64,000 bases of DNA from Adiantum capillus-veneris (lineage: Eukaryota > Streptophyta > Polypodiopsida > Polypodiales > Pteridaceae). Position 1 is the first letter of the stretch; the number at the start of each line of letters is the position of its first letter. The stretch is taken from contig JABFUD020000275.1 in the NCBI GenBank assembly GCA_014529385.2, forward strand, positions 1 to 64,000. Reading direction: 5' to 3'. Shown piece by piece: positions 31,480-42,194 of this stretch. The notes under the pieces are model-generated. The model was not told the DNA's origin. It saw only the letters and a program-made list of their open reading frames with translations, and made no database searches. The translations under genes and the position numbers were made by a program.

Positions 31480-32009
31480 TTTTACTTGGTGACATCTTTC
31501 CAAAATGGATGCTTAATTATTTTGGTGCTTGAGAGACGTAGCTTTTGCAAGCATGTCTACTCTATAATCCATATCAATACTCCAAGTAGATCGACAAGTC
31601 TTACTTGGTGTTTGGGAGATGTAGTTTGGGAGATCGACAAATCTTACTTGGTGTTTGGGCATCCGATGATGGAGCTTTGGGCTCCTTCCTTTGTGTGGCT
31701 GGCTCTTTTGAGTTTTGGGGATTGCTTGCATGGACAAGGGACTTCTTGGTGGGAATCCCTGCGCGCTTTCTGTGCTAGTTTGTATCTTTCAAGGTTGGCT
31801 CCCTGTTTAGCTGGTATTCTTTGTGTCATGGTTTACTTTCTATCTGGGGGTGGCTCCCCTGTTAGTCAAGGGTTTAGATGGATGCGTTCTTTGTACGGTC
31901 TGCACTGTATGGTGCTCCATGGCTTGATATGGACATGGAGTTGTATTTGTATGTTTGTTTATATTTAATACAATTAATTACTCACATAATGTGAGTTCGG
32001 AAAAAAAAA
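31480..32009 (+). mobile_element. Possible LINE 3' end with A tail
   Basis: The segment ends in TTTAATACAATTAATTACTC, then a small CTCAC/GTGAG palindrome, TTCGG and nine A (32001-32009), the style of a plant LINE 3' terminus. A 160-codon plus-strand frame (31486-31968) covers it but resembles no protein I know. An imperfect tandem duplication of about 45 bp lies at 31580-31665. No reverse transcriptase is present, so this would be a 5'-truncated copy. Confidence 0.3.
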
Positions 32010-32700
32010 GTGAGTAGGTGTGCAAAACATTTTTTTCTAATCTTATTAGGGAGAATCAATAGAGATTCCCACTTGATTATTGTGAATGAGAAAGAAAAAA
32101 GTTTTTTTTTTATTTGAGATGCATTAAAAGGGAAAGTGAATGCTTAGATTGATTTTCGAGTGCGAGGGGGAAAAACAGGTAGGTTTCACGTGAAGGAGAG
32201 AGAGGGAGGGAGCAATGCCATGCGATGGGATCTCCATACAAGGAGAGGGAGATTTTTGTTGTGCCATCGACCAACATGAGGTAAAAGAGATGTTTTTTGT
32301 TTGCCTTGTCCTCACGAAGGTGTTTTGCAGCCTCTTTGCGGATAGGGTGAATGGCATTGTTGTGCAGTGCAAGAAGTAGGAAATGCCAATTTTTTTCTCT
32401 TTCCCATGCGAGGGTGTATTACAAGGCTCCTTTTCAAGCCTCGTGTTTGTGTCTTGACTGATTATGCGATGTGGGAGGGTGTGCACAAGCCACAAGGGAA
32501 TTGAGCATAGTATGAGGGAGCTGTACCAAGATTCGGGCATGCAAGACACAAATGGTGGAGAGTGAGAAAGAAACATGGGGGCACAAAGGCGACGTGGGAA
32601 TTAGTTGCAGGTGCTTTTCCTTCCACTAGAAAGATTCCTTTTGTAATTGAATATGATAAATAGATAGCTTTGCTTAAGCATAGATCAATAGTGTGAATAG
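32010..32700. other. Stretch without a recognisable gene
   Basis: No element terminus, RNA gene or convincing coding frame seen. The minus frame at 32576-32124 looks compositional. Confidence 0.5.
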
Positions 32701-32702
32701 AG

Positions 32703-32705
<3 letters not shown>

Positions 32706-32763
<58 letters not shown>

Positions 32764-32996
32764 TACTAAATGTTAAAGTGAATACACTTTTACATTTAGT
32801 ACAAAAGGTCTTCTTTAAATACTCTCTCTCTCTCTCTCTATGTGTGTGTGTATGTGTACTAAATGTAAAAGCGATTTCACTTTTCTTTTTTAAAGCTCTT
32901 CGATGTTTATAAAAAAAAAGGTCTCCCTCAAAAGGTCTACGTGCGCAGGCCGACAAACACGCTTTAAAAAAGAAAAGTGAATTCACTTTTACATTT

Positions 32997-33038
<42 letters not shown>
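32706..33038. repeat. Fold-back element embedded in CT and CA microsatellites
   Basis: Bases 32856-32896 and 32961-33001 are inverted repeats of 41 bp with two mismatches, starting GTACTAAATGTAAAAG, around a 64-bp loop. A separate 40-bp near-palindrome with the same GTACTAAATG ends lies at 32763-32802. Each unit abuts a microsatellite: CT at 32706-32760 and 32822-32838, TG at 32841-32855, and CA at 33001-33038. This looks like a short MITE or fold-back element, with no coding capacity. Confidence 0.75.
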
Positions 33039-33041
<3 letters not shown>

Positions 33042-33530
33042 CAGGACTAGAAAGATACATTTTCCCTAACCGGTGATAATAAGGGCAAACTTGGATTTCT
33101 CCCGACTTTTAGGTTAAAATTTAAAGCTTTTGCCCATAATTATACTAAAACTTGTGTAAATTTCTAGGTGTTCTTAAAGGCAATCTCCTCCCGGTTTTTT
33201 CGATGGGAGAAATTTGCCAACATTGCACCACATAGGACCAAATGGGCCATGCCATATCAATATTTGCACGGATTTTGGTTTGCTCAAAAAATGTCGCTCG
33301 GTGTATGGTAAGACTCATGAGAATATGTTCATACATCAGCGTGTGCTAGGCAATATTCAAAGTGAAAAAGAAGTGGAGTTGTTGGCCAAAATAAAAGGGG
33401 GTGGTCTAAATTGGCTACTTCCAGACGGTCAAGGGATTGAAGAATGGAGTCTTGTCTCAAAGGAAAACCCAATATGGTTAAGATAAAAAAGCATATGAAG
33501 CCACATATTAGCCAAAGCATTATTTCAAAA
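33039..33530 (+). other. Upstream flank of the gypsy RT fragment
   Basis: The first part has no recognisable content. The last 130 bases may still be gypsy protease-RT linker but show no certain motif. Confidence 0.4.
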
Positions 33531-33977
33531 GTACAAAGGTGTATTTGCATGGGAGCACAATCATTTGAAAGGTGTTGATCAAGAAGTGTGCCAACATCAG
33601 ATACCACTAAAGCCAGATGCCAGACCAATGAGGCTGCAACGATATAGAATGAATCCCAATTATTCTAAGAAGGTGAAAGAAGAAATCGATAACCTCCTAA
33701 AAGTTGGGTTCATGATAGAAGTGGCAAGCAGTGATTAGTTATTTCCAATTGTGGTGGTACCTAAGAAGAATGGAAAGTTAAGGGTGTGTTTGGATTATCG
33801 AAAGCTAGACATGCTCTTAGATGAGATTATTGGCCACAAATGTATAGTTTCATTGATGGCAATAGTGGCTACAATCTGCTGAAATTTGCACCAGAATGTT
33901 GGGCAAAGATGACTTTCATCACTCAATGGGGAGAATTCATGTATCTGGTGATGCCATTTGGGTAATATAATGCTCCA
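33531..33977 (+). pseudogene. Ty3/gypsy reverse transcriptase fragment
   Basis: Plus-strand pieces give KYKGVFAWEHNHLKGVD, then RYRMNPNYSKKVKEEIDNLL with KVGFMIEV, a stop, then FPIVVVPKKNGKLRVCLDYRKL, a short deletion, SFIDGNSGYNLLKFAP and MTFITQWGEFMYLVMPFG. This is the N-terminal half of a gypsy RT with the Y-R-M-N-P, P-K-K-N-G-K and M-P-F-G signatures. It stops at NAP, just before the Y-x-D-D catalytic block, where a Copia LTR begins at 33978. At least one stop and two frameshifts. Confidence 0.9.
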
Positions 33978-35061
33978 TGTTGGGGTAAAGGCCTATGTGC
34001 CTTGCCCGGTGGGGTGTCTGCCCATTGACCACCTTATCACTTTGTACATATAATATAGAGAATAAGGGGTAGCTCATCTTGAGTCTTGCTCCACCCATAC
34101 ACCTTGCACTCCTTCTCCTTGTTCCCCTTTCCGCACGCTGGAGAGGGGGAATATGGAACACGCCCAGCACACAAAGAGAGCTGCCTCCTATAGCTCAGGG
34201 CACACACATCACCCCAATCCACTTAGTGAGCACCTTCAACGCACAGAATTCTCGATATTGCACACACGATCAAACACAACTCGATGCACCGCATTCAAAC
34301 AGACACTTGATCAACCCGCACCCACAAAACGACTGCAATTCACCCTTGCACACAAACACCACACACACTCTTCTCTCTTTGCACACACACTCATTGAGGG
34401 GGGGGGGGGGGGGGGGGGGGGCACACGCCATCACACACCCGGAATCACATGCAATAGAACAGAGAAGGAGATGGGTGAAAGGAGGTAGCACGACAAAACG
34501 CCTATCTTCAATGAGGGGACACCATTCTCTACTCCAAAAAACACCATAGTTGCATACCCGAATTTACAAAACACACAAGGGGAGACACCCTCTCAAGCCT
34601 CTGCAGACAAAAAAAACTCTTGGTAGTTTCCCTGTGGCTCTCCAAAGCCTCCCAAGGCGAAAAAGCCCCCAGACACATTCAATTTGGCCCTCTTATAGGG
34701 AGGGAGCATCCTTTTTTTGGCAATCTTGGTCTTTTTTCAACACATGGTGGTCTTTTTGGAATTTTCTTGGATGGTGTGTTTTATCTCTGTCACTCACTAC
34801 GGAACCCCTCCCCTTATGAGCAATAGCGACCTCGCTATTGGGGGGGTCGACTTGCCTTCAAAAAAGATTTTCCTCATCGGGCGCGGGCACGGTCCCTTGC
34901 AAGAGGCCACCACGTCACCATACTGCAACCACCCAACCAGTACAGCCGGCGGCCACCACCGGCTACGCCAGTGCACGCTCATTGTACCACCCCCTCCTTC
35001 ATACATACCTGGCAGCCCGCCCACTTACCTGGGCGACCACATTGGGCTTTATACCCCAACA
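33978..35061 (-). mobile_element. 3' LTR of the Copia element on the minus strand
   Basis: The 1084-bp block starts TGTTGGGGTA and ends TACCCCAACA, a perfect 10-bp terminal inverted repeat. The flank at 35062-35071 is the complement of GTGGGAGGT, a polypurine tract, as expected next to a 3' LTR on the minus strand. It contains a run of 24 G at 34398-34421 and CA-rich stretches. No other copy of this LTR is in the window, so the 5' LTR has been lost. Confidence 0.85.
34398..34421 (+). repeat. (G)24 homopolymer inside the Copia LTR
   Basis: There are 24 consecutive G, flanked by CATTGA and CACACG. Its length is likely to be inexact in the assembly. Confidence 0.9.
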
Positions 35062-35138
35062 ACCTCCCACTTAAAGTCCAATGTGGTACTTTAAGTGTTA
35101 GAGAAGCTAATATACAAGAGATGTAGAGAAGTGATGTA

Positions 35139-36505
35139 CTACCCTACACCTAACTGCTTGCGAAAATGCGCAAAGCTCTCTGAGGGAAGTCCTTTTGTAA
35201 GTAGATCAGCAGGATTTTCTGTGGTGTGAACTTTGACAAGCTGAAGTTTCTTATCCTCGAGCATTTCCCTGATGAAATGATACTTCACATCCACATGCTT
35301 TGTCTTTGAGTGATAACCTGGATTGCGAGCCAATTGTATAGCACTTTGACTATCACAATATAACACAGGCATCTCTTCTTTGATTCCCAAATCTGTTACT
35401 AGTCGATTAAGCCAAATTGATTCTTTGCATGCCTCTGATGTTGCAACATATTCAGCTCTGTAGTAGACTGACTAACACAATCTTGTAATCTAGAACGCCA
35501 TGATACTGCTCCACCAGCCAATGTAAAGACATACCCTGACGTAGACCTTCGGTTGTCTAAGTCACCTGCATAATCTGAGTCTGTAAAACCCTTTACACTT
35601 AGCTCCTGACTCCCATAGCATATACGCATACTCTTTGTAGCTTTCAGGTATCTCAATATTCCTTTCACTGTCTCCCAATGTTTCTTGCCTGGGTTTGACA
35701 TGTATCGACTTACTACTCCCACTGCAAATGCAATGTCTGGGCGAGTAGCAATCATTGTATACATCAAACTACCCACTGCAAACACATATGGAATCTTATC
35801 CATTTCAGCCTTTTCTTCCTCAGACACAGGACAATCTTGTTTGCTAAGTTTCACATATGGTGGCAATGGAACACTCAGTGCCTTTCCCTTCTCCATATTG
35901 AAACGTTGCAAAACCTTGTCAATATACTCTGTTTGAGATAACCAAATCAACTTCTTTGATCTGTCTCTCTCAATGCGCATACCAAGTATATGACTTGCCT
36001 CACCCATGTCTTTCATGTCAAACGATTTTGCCATCTTTGACTTCAAAGCTGAAATTTCTTCCAAGTGCTTGCCAGCAATCAAGATGTCATCCACATACAA
36101 AATAAGGATCAGCCAACTACCATCCTTAGCCTTCTTTGTATATAGACAGTGATCGAACTCACTACGTTTGTAGCCTTGAGAAAGCATAAACTTGTGGAAT
36201 TTATGGTACCATGCCCTCGGTGATTGTTTTAAGCCATAAAGACTCTTTAACAACTGGCATACCCAATCTTCCTTGCCTTTCTCAACAAACCCTTCTGGCT
36301 GCTGCATGTAAATTTCCACATCTAAATCACCATGCAAGAACGTTGTCTTGACATCCATTTGGTGCAACACCAAATCTAATATGGCAACCAATGCAAGAAA
36401 GCATCTCAATGTAGTCATCTTGACCACCGAAGAGAAGACTTCATCAAAGTCAATGCCTTGTTCTTGCTTAAAGCCCTTGGCAACAAGCCTTGCTTTGTAC
36501 TTTGG
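35139..36505 (-). pseudogene. Copia reverse transcriptase and RNase H
   Basis: The minus frame 36427-35399 (342 codons) holds QMDVKTTFLHGDLDVEIYM, QPEGFVEKG, LLKSLYGLKQSPRAWY, the catalytic YVDDILIAG, LGMRIERD, SLMYTMIATRPDIAFAVG and, for RNase H, TDSDYAGDLDNRRSTSGYVF. A 1-base frameshift near 35455 moves the rest to the frame 35390-35139, which has LYCDSQSAIQLARNP, KTKHVDVKYHFIRE and NPADLLTKGL. Upstream the frame is continuous with integrase except for one TAG at 36506 (just after ITAHDS). Both the RT YVDD and RNase H acidic residues are intact, so the loss is recent. A polypurine tract and 3' LTR follow. Confidence 0.95.
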
Positions 36506-37785
36506 CTAACTATCATGAGCGGTGATCTTATACCTGTAAACCCATTTACAACGTAGAGTCTTTTTGCCCCGTGGTAATTTAACTAGCTTCCATGTCTGGT
36601 TTTTATGCAGAGCTGTCATCTCTGACTGCATGGCCAATTGCCAATTCCCGGAGTCCTTCATTTGCATTGCTTCCTTGTAACATGAAGGTTCATTGCAATC
36701 AGTCAACATGACATAGTTCATAGATGGAACAAACCTATCAGGAGGTCGCGTGACACGTCCAGATCTATGCACAATAGGTGGCTCAGGCTCAGCCACAACC
36801 TGTGGTTCCACTCTATCCTGTCCTTGCTCCTCTTGAGCCCTGACATTTTGTCTTGCACGTGCAGGTCCATCTTCTTGGAAGACAACTCTTCTAATCTCCT
36901 CAACCCTCTCTGGTTTAGAATGATATTTGGATTCATTAAAGTGAACATCATTGCTGCGGACAACCTTTCTGGATTCGGGATCCCAAAGTCTGTACCCCAT
37001 CTCACCAGAATTACCATAGCCTAGAAAGATGCACTTTCTACTCTTTGGCTCAAGTTTGTTCCTAAATTCCTTTGGAACGTGAGTATATGCCTCACAGCCA
37101 AAGACTATGAGATGCTTGTATGAGGGCATTTTGCCTGACCATACCATCTCTGGCACTGAATCCTTCTGCAAAACCTTGCTAGGAGATCTATTTACAAGAT
37201 GAACAGCTGTTGATACAGCTTCAGCCCAAAACCCATTTGGCAGTTGTGCATTAGACAACATACTTCTGACCTTCTCTTGTATGGTCCTATTCATCCTCTC
37301 AGCAACACCATTTTGAGGAGGATTGTAAGGAGCAGTAAGTTCACGTTTTATACCTTTTGACTCACAAAAGTCCTGAAAGGCCTTTGAAACATACTCTCCA
37401 CCATTGTCAGTGCGTAAGCATTTAAGCTTCTTGCCACTCTGATTCTCCACAAGTGTCACAAACGTTATGAAAACACTAAACGCTTCATCCTTGTGCTTGA
37501 GAAAGTAAACCCATACTTTCCTCGAGTAATCATCTATAAATGTCATAAAGTAAGAAGCTCCCCCTAGAGATAGGTTAGGAATAGGTCCCACAAATCACTA
37601 TAAACAAGTGCCAATTGTGTATCTTTTCTACTGCTTCTATGCTTATGTGGCTGCTGTGTTTGCTTACCATACAGACAATGTTCACAGAATTCAAAATCAT
37701 TAAATGAAAAGCCAGGAAAATAACCAGAACGAGACAAGATTTCCATTCCCTTCTTGGACATATGTCCTAACCGGCTATGCCACAA
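36506..37785 (-). pseudogene. Copia integrase with GAG-pre-integrase zinc region
   Basis: Frame 37785-37564 carries the zinc-binding part (WHSRLGHMSKKGMEIL and CEHCLYGKQ). A frameshift near 37590 passes to frame 37591-36506 (361 codons) with the D-D-E core: TFIDDYSRKVWVYF, CLRTDNGGEYVS and YNPPQNGVAERMNRTI. The Copia integrase tail follows (MVWSGKMPSYKHL, FGCEAYTHVP, IFLGY, RLWDPESRKVVRS). The linker then leads into the RT fingers (CKWVYRYK). The D-D-E residues are all present. The product would insert the cDNA into the genome, but the frameshift disables it. Confidence 0.95.
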
Positions 37786-37797
37786 AGAAACGTTCGG

Positions 37798-38415
37798 CTA
37801 CTCGGTTACATTGATTACATTTTTAGAGACATTTGATACATAAATCATGTAAAGTCCTCCAGACTTTACTCCATGTGCTACTATCATAGAACCCTTGGAT
37901 ATCTTCCACATGTTCTGTCCAAAAATGGTGACGTAGCCAGCATCATCAAGTAAACGTGTGCTAATCAAGCTCTTTGTAATTGCGGGAACATGTCTCACAT
38001 TCTTCGGCGTGAAAGAAGAGCCATTCTGAAACTTTAATTGAACATCTCCAACACCTAAGATCTCACATGTCTGCCCATTGCCTAGCCGAACATGATCTTT
38101 AGTGGTCACATAAGAAGTAAACCACTCTTTGTTTGGAGACACATGAAGTGATGCCCCTGATTCTATAATCCAGTCACTCAGTGCATTTCCATCAAATGCT
38201 GTAAGAAGAGATGAGTCCATTGTATTCTTCAAGAAGTAGATGTCTCCTGACACTAGACTGTCATCCTCTGCAACAGTGTTTGTCACATTTATTTCTTGAA
38301 TCTTCACTGAGGACTTGTTCTTCTCACCATGGTCTTTAGCTTTCTCTTTTCCTTTTCTGCTTTCCATTCTCTGCAGTCTCTTTTCATGTGACCCTTCTTG
38401 CCACAATGGTAGCAT
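37798..38415 (-). pseudogene. Copia aspartic protease region
   Basis: This 205-codon minus frame has SDWIIESGASLHVSPNKEWF, LGNGQTCEILGVGDV and RHVPAITKSLISTRLLDDAG, the standard Copia protease and pre-integrase order. The active-site triplet is E-S-G where the family has D-S-G, which would be expected to abolish activity. One TAG at 37798 separates it from the integrase zinc region in the same frame. A frameshift near 38350 links it to gag. Confidence 0.9.
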
Positions 38416-38873
38416 TCTATGTCACTCTTGCCTTTAGCACTGCGGGACTTGCTACGAGACTGATTCCTCTTTCCACCTTTGTACTTTTCTTTGGTCCTTC
38501 CCCTGACAACTAAGGCTGTTCCTTTGCCTTTGTCCATTGTCTTTCTATTGGTTTCTTCAGTAAGCAGACGTCCTTCTACACCTTCTATGTTCAAACCATC
38601 TGGAGGTGCAAAATTACTCAAAGCTGTGCGAAAAGTGTCCCAACTTTCCGGCAATGTGATCAACAGGAACATAGCTCTAACATGTTCATCAAACTTGACA
38701 CCTTGAGCTGACAACTGACTATAGATTGTGTTGAATTCATTCAAATGATTGGACATAGGTGTCCCTTCTTTCATCTTCAATTCAACAAGCTTCTTAAGCC
38801 AGTATACCTGTGAAGCTGCACTCTGCTTCTCATAAAGATCACTCAGCTTTAACCATGCTTGATAAGCCGACAT
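38304..38873 (-). pseudogene. Copia gag, C-terminal two thirds, with zinc knuckle
   Basis: A 189-codon frame with the UBN2 Gag signature (AWLKLSDLYEKQS, LVELKMKEGTPMSNHLNEFN, LLITLPESWDTFRTAL), then a basic linker and the zinc knuckle CYHCGKKGHMKRDC. The expected N-terminus (start Met, DUF4219-like segment) is absent. Immediately upstream, at 38874-38885, the sequence becomes GP-element gag in a different frame. The ATG at 38873 is internal to the domain and not a natural start. Confidence 0.9.
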
Positions 38874-38879
38874 ACTTGA

Positions 38880-40546
38880 ACTGCCCTGCTCCTAGGCTCT
38901 CTATCAGGTAAACTACGCATGTTTTCCAGAATAGAGTGACCAATAATTTGAGCAAATGCTGCCAAATCTCCTATTTAAGTAGGTATAATGGGTGTATGTG
39001 CTCCTGGAACCACATGTGAGATGGGAGTTGGCCTTGGCCTTGGCATACGTGCGGCTCTTGGGTCCCATATTTCATATGGTGGTGTACCAGATGGTGGTCC
39101 AAAGTTTACAGGTGTGGCCCTAGGCATAGGGGGTGCCTGATATGGCATGTTATTATTAAATGGCATGGCTCCACTTGTATAAGAGCTTGGATAATGCCAT
39201 TGTGGATTGTAAGCTCTTGGAATAATCGGAGGTGTAGGAGCTACATGAGGCTGAGGTACGACATGTGCACATGATTGATACATACATGTAGGTATAGTTG
39301 GGGGCCCTGTGCTACTAGGCATGGGCGCAGTATTAACAAATGAACTCCATGGTGTACTTCTTGTCATGCTCACCACTGGGATATGCATGGTAGCCATAGT
39401 GTCATTAAGAGAAAGATGAGCTAGATCTGGGAAGGTAAAGCTGCCACTTGTGGGCTTAGATTGTACTGAGGCTCCTGGCGAAACAACATATGGAGGATCA
39501 ATGGGGCTCACTGAGGGAGTCTCCATTTTTGATAGGGTTGGTTGGTTGGCCTTTCCCGTATCCAAGAATCTCATTAGGCCTGTTGAAGGCATGTTGATCC
39601 CTGTGTTCTGTCTTTCTAACTCGATAATCCTGTGGAGGACATCACAGACTTTCTGTTTTTGCTCATCTATGCTAGTAGCACCCGATGTGGATTGTAGAAC
39701 ATCTAACCAACCCACATGATAGGTGTGTCCTGTGTACCGATCAGTTAAAGCTTATGCTTGTAGGTCATACTCCCAATTTTCGTTTAGGAATATCCCATCT
39801 AGGCTTGGCGTGCTAGAGGTTTCCCTTGAAGTGGAAGCATTATTGCTCCCCATCGCTTGCCCCTCCGTGACTGCTACCTTGGGAGCACTCGGTTGCTCGG
39901 CTGGCATGATTGTTCTCATAGGAGCCTTTGCTTTCAGGGCTCGACTTTGTTCTAGCCTTCGTAGGTTCTCAATTTCCCTCTCCCTTGTTGCTTGCATATA
40001 GCGTTCGATCTCTTGTACTTCGGCAAGACTCCTACGATCGGGTAGTAGAACCTCAGAGGGAGATAGTCCTAAAGGATCAGGAGGTGCAGTGGATGGAACA
40101 TTCACATGCACACTCTCAAGAAGCATAGGGTCTAATTTAGGCATGAATGACGAATTTACTTCCCCACTCCCTTCATTTATTTCATTAACCGCATGTTCGG
40201 AGCGAGTAGCTCTACTAAGGGTCTCTTTTAAGCGGCTAAACACGCTGGACCCGGGCCGTGGGCCCATGGCATGCATGTCTTGACTTGAACTATCAGGGTT
40301 TGGTGTAGGATACCCCTCCATGACTTTGTAGTCAGAGGAAAAATCACTAGACGCGATATGAGGATCTTGGGTCGCGCTACCTTGAGTCCCGGCCGAAGGT
40401 CCAAAACCTAGGGCGGAGGAATAATGGGTGCCCGCGTAAATGGAGGCACTACCAATATGCTCGTGCTCTAACACTTGTCTAGAGCGTAGGTTCATATGAC
40501 TTGGATCCCCTAGAAGTGTCAGTGAGTGCCCGTGAAGGCTGCTCAC
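38880..40546 (-). pseudogene. GP gag of the minus-strand copy, best preserved
   Basis: One frame runs from ATG at 40546 to the Copia junction at about 38880, broken only by TAA codons at about 39750 and 38975. Its parts are SSDYKVMEG, GPRPGSSVFSRLKETLSRATRSEH, RSLAEVQEIERYMQATREREIENL, LTDRYTGHTYHVGWLDVLQST, a Pro-rich linker, and IGDLAAFAQIIGHSILENM, which opens the capsid-like region. Codon order agrees with the plus-strand copies at 4621-6230, where the same parts are in different frames, so this copy shows the intact layout. The capsid core, zinc knuckles and protease are missing, replaced by Copia gag-pol. Confidence 0.85.
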
Positions 40547-41574
40547 CTAGTATTTTTGGGTGTTTTGCAACCCAAGTCTTTTCTTAAATTTTTTTGATTT
40601 TTTGGTCCTTTTTTTCTGACCCAGCTATAGAATAGAATGTATGATAGCTCAAAACGAGCGTCTCGGTCAGAGGGACGTGCCGTGCTTTACAGCCCTCCGT
40701 TTGGTCACTTTATGCCCTCGAAATCCCTAAAACCGTCAATTTCTAGTAGGGAACTAGGCCCAAATTAGAAAGTCTAAGGGTACAAGTGGGAAGAGAAGGG
40801 AGGAGAGTGGAGGAATTTCCCCACATGCTCTCATTCCCTCTTGAGGGGGTAGGGTATATATATAAGAGTGAGTCTAGTATATATCATAGGACTGAGGCCT
40901 GTGCCTGGGCTTGGGCTTGGGGAAACGATCCCGATCCTGATCAAAATTTTAGTGTAGCCCCCCAGTCACTCACGCTTAAATATTTTCAGTTTTTTCTTAT
41001 TTTCTTTTTTCAAGGCGACGATCGCGCACGGTTTAGGTGACCCTTTCTTGGCCACACACACTATCAACACCTACCTAACCTCTCTGTCAACAGCTCACAA
41101 CTCACTACCTTATCTACTTACTAACAGTGCTGCTAACAGTGCTGCTAACAGTGCTACTAACAGTGCTGCTAACCACTAACTAATCTACTAACTAATATGT
41201 TAACCAATCTGCTAACTGCTTACTGACATTGAGCTAACTGTCCACCTACTTCCTCTCTCACTACCTTACTGTGCAAAGACTGTGTGCAGGCAAACCTTAA
41301 CAGAAAACTGTGTACAGCCTGTGCGCAAACAGAAATTGCTAACTGTCTACCTTCTTATTCATTCACTGCGAATAAGCTAACGACTACTAATTGTGCAAAG
41401 ACTGTGTGCAAACAGAAAACACAAGATTATGCAGAAATCACAGAACTTGCAGACAATACAGAAATTAACAACTTGCAGAAAAATAACTCATTCCTCTTCC
41501 TCTTCCTCTTCTTTCCTACTACAAACAACTCATAGAAGAAGCACAAAGTGCCTCTTGGGCTTAGTGCAGGGCGA
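40547..41574 (-). other. Leader of the minus-strand GP copy
   Basis: No gene. It holds the GGGCTT repeat patch near 40903-40921 and four tandem copies of a 12-bp unit AACAGTGCTGCT at 41123-41170 (one variant base). Confidence 0.6.
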
Positions 41575-41593
41575 TTCCTCAGCAACGGTGCCA
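41575..41593 (-). other. Primer-binding site of the minus-strand GP copy
   Basis: On the minus strand it reads TGGCACCGTTGCTGAGGAA, two changes from the plus-strand GP site. It follows the LTR end GCGCACA with a few T between. Confidence 0.8.
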
Positions 41594-41597
41594 AAAA

Positions 41598-42194
41598 TGT
41601 GCGCTCCTTGCCGCACTGTCGAAGCAAGGGACTTGCCTAACACTGTGTGCGAGCCACAGACGACTCCAAGCACACAACTAGCTTAACTAGTAAGCTCAAA
41701 AGAGGGCAATGGTGTGTCACTCACCGCTCTATGCTCTTGCCGTGGAGGATTCCTTGCCACGAAGAAGAAGGAGACGCCGCTACGTCGCGCTTCACCGCTT
41801 CACCGCTGTCGTGCCGCCGCAATGCTCGATCACACACACACACACACACTCTCTCTCTCAAGTACACACACACACACACACTAGTACACAAGGAGATGGA
41901 GCAAGAGCACCTTTCTTGCATTGCACAAATGAGAGAATGAGTGAATTTTAGGTTTAGTTGGCTTTTATATGAGCTCACCCCATTCACACATGGGCGCCCA
42001 TGCTTAGCCAACTAATCCCTTGAATGTCCCAGTTAGAGTGTGCCTCTCATCGGCGATCACTCTTACCCTTTTCCTATTGGACCGACAAGCACGGTACCTG
42101 ACTCTACCAAATAAATAATACAATGTCCACCGTAGGTTACAACGTTCGTCTCGTAGGTGATAGGGTGTCCGTACGTGAGCCGTGAGGGTTAACA
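41598..42194 (-). mobile_element. 5' LTR of the minus-strand GP copy
   Basis: The 597-bp block reads TGTTAACCCTCACGG to GCGCACA on the minus strand and aligns with 3319-3860. CA and CT microsatellites at 41833-41880 replace the GA tract. The flanking base change at 42195 is sharp. The candidate 5-bp flanks of the GP-Copia composite (CCCTT at 42195, CTCCA at 33973) do not match. The right edge lies 46 bp before a candidate splice acceptor of the FCP1-like gene, so the element may sit in its intron. Confidence 0.85.

Noticed and set aside
31486-31968. 160-codon plus frame as a membrane protein gene
   Set aside because: Trp, Leu and Cys-rich translation without a known domain, overlapping a likely LINE tail and a tandem duplication.
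32462-33037. 191-codon minus frame rich in Val-Cys and Arg-Glu
   Set aside because: It runs through the CT and CA microsatellites and the fold-back arms, so its composition is that of the repeats.
34079-34549. 156-codon plus frame and its overlapping partners
   Set aside because: It lies inside a Copia LTR and crosses the 24-G run (poly-Gly). Opposite in sense to the element.
35685-37024. Plus-strand frames opposite Copia RT and integrase
   Set aside because: Shadows of the minus-strand pol gene.
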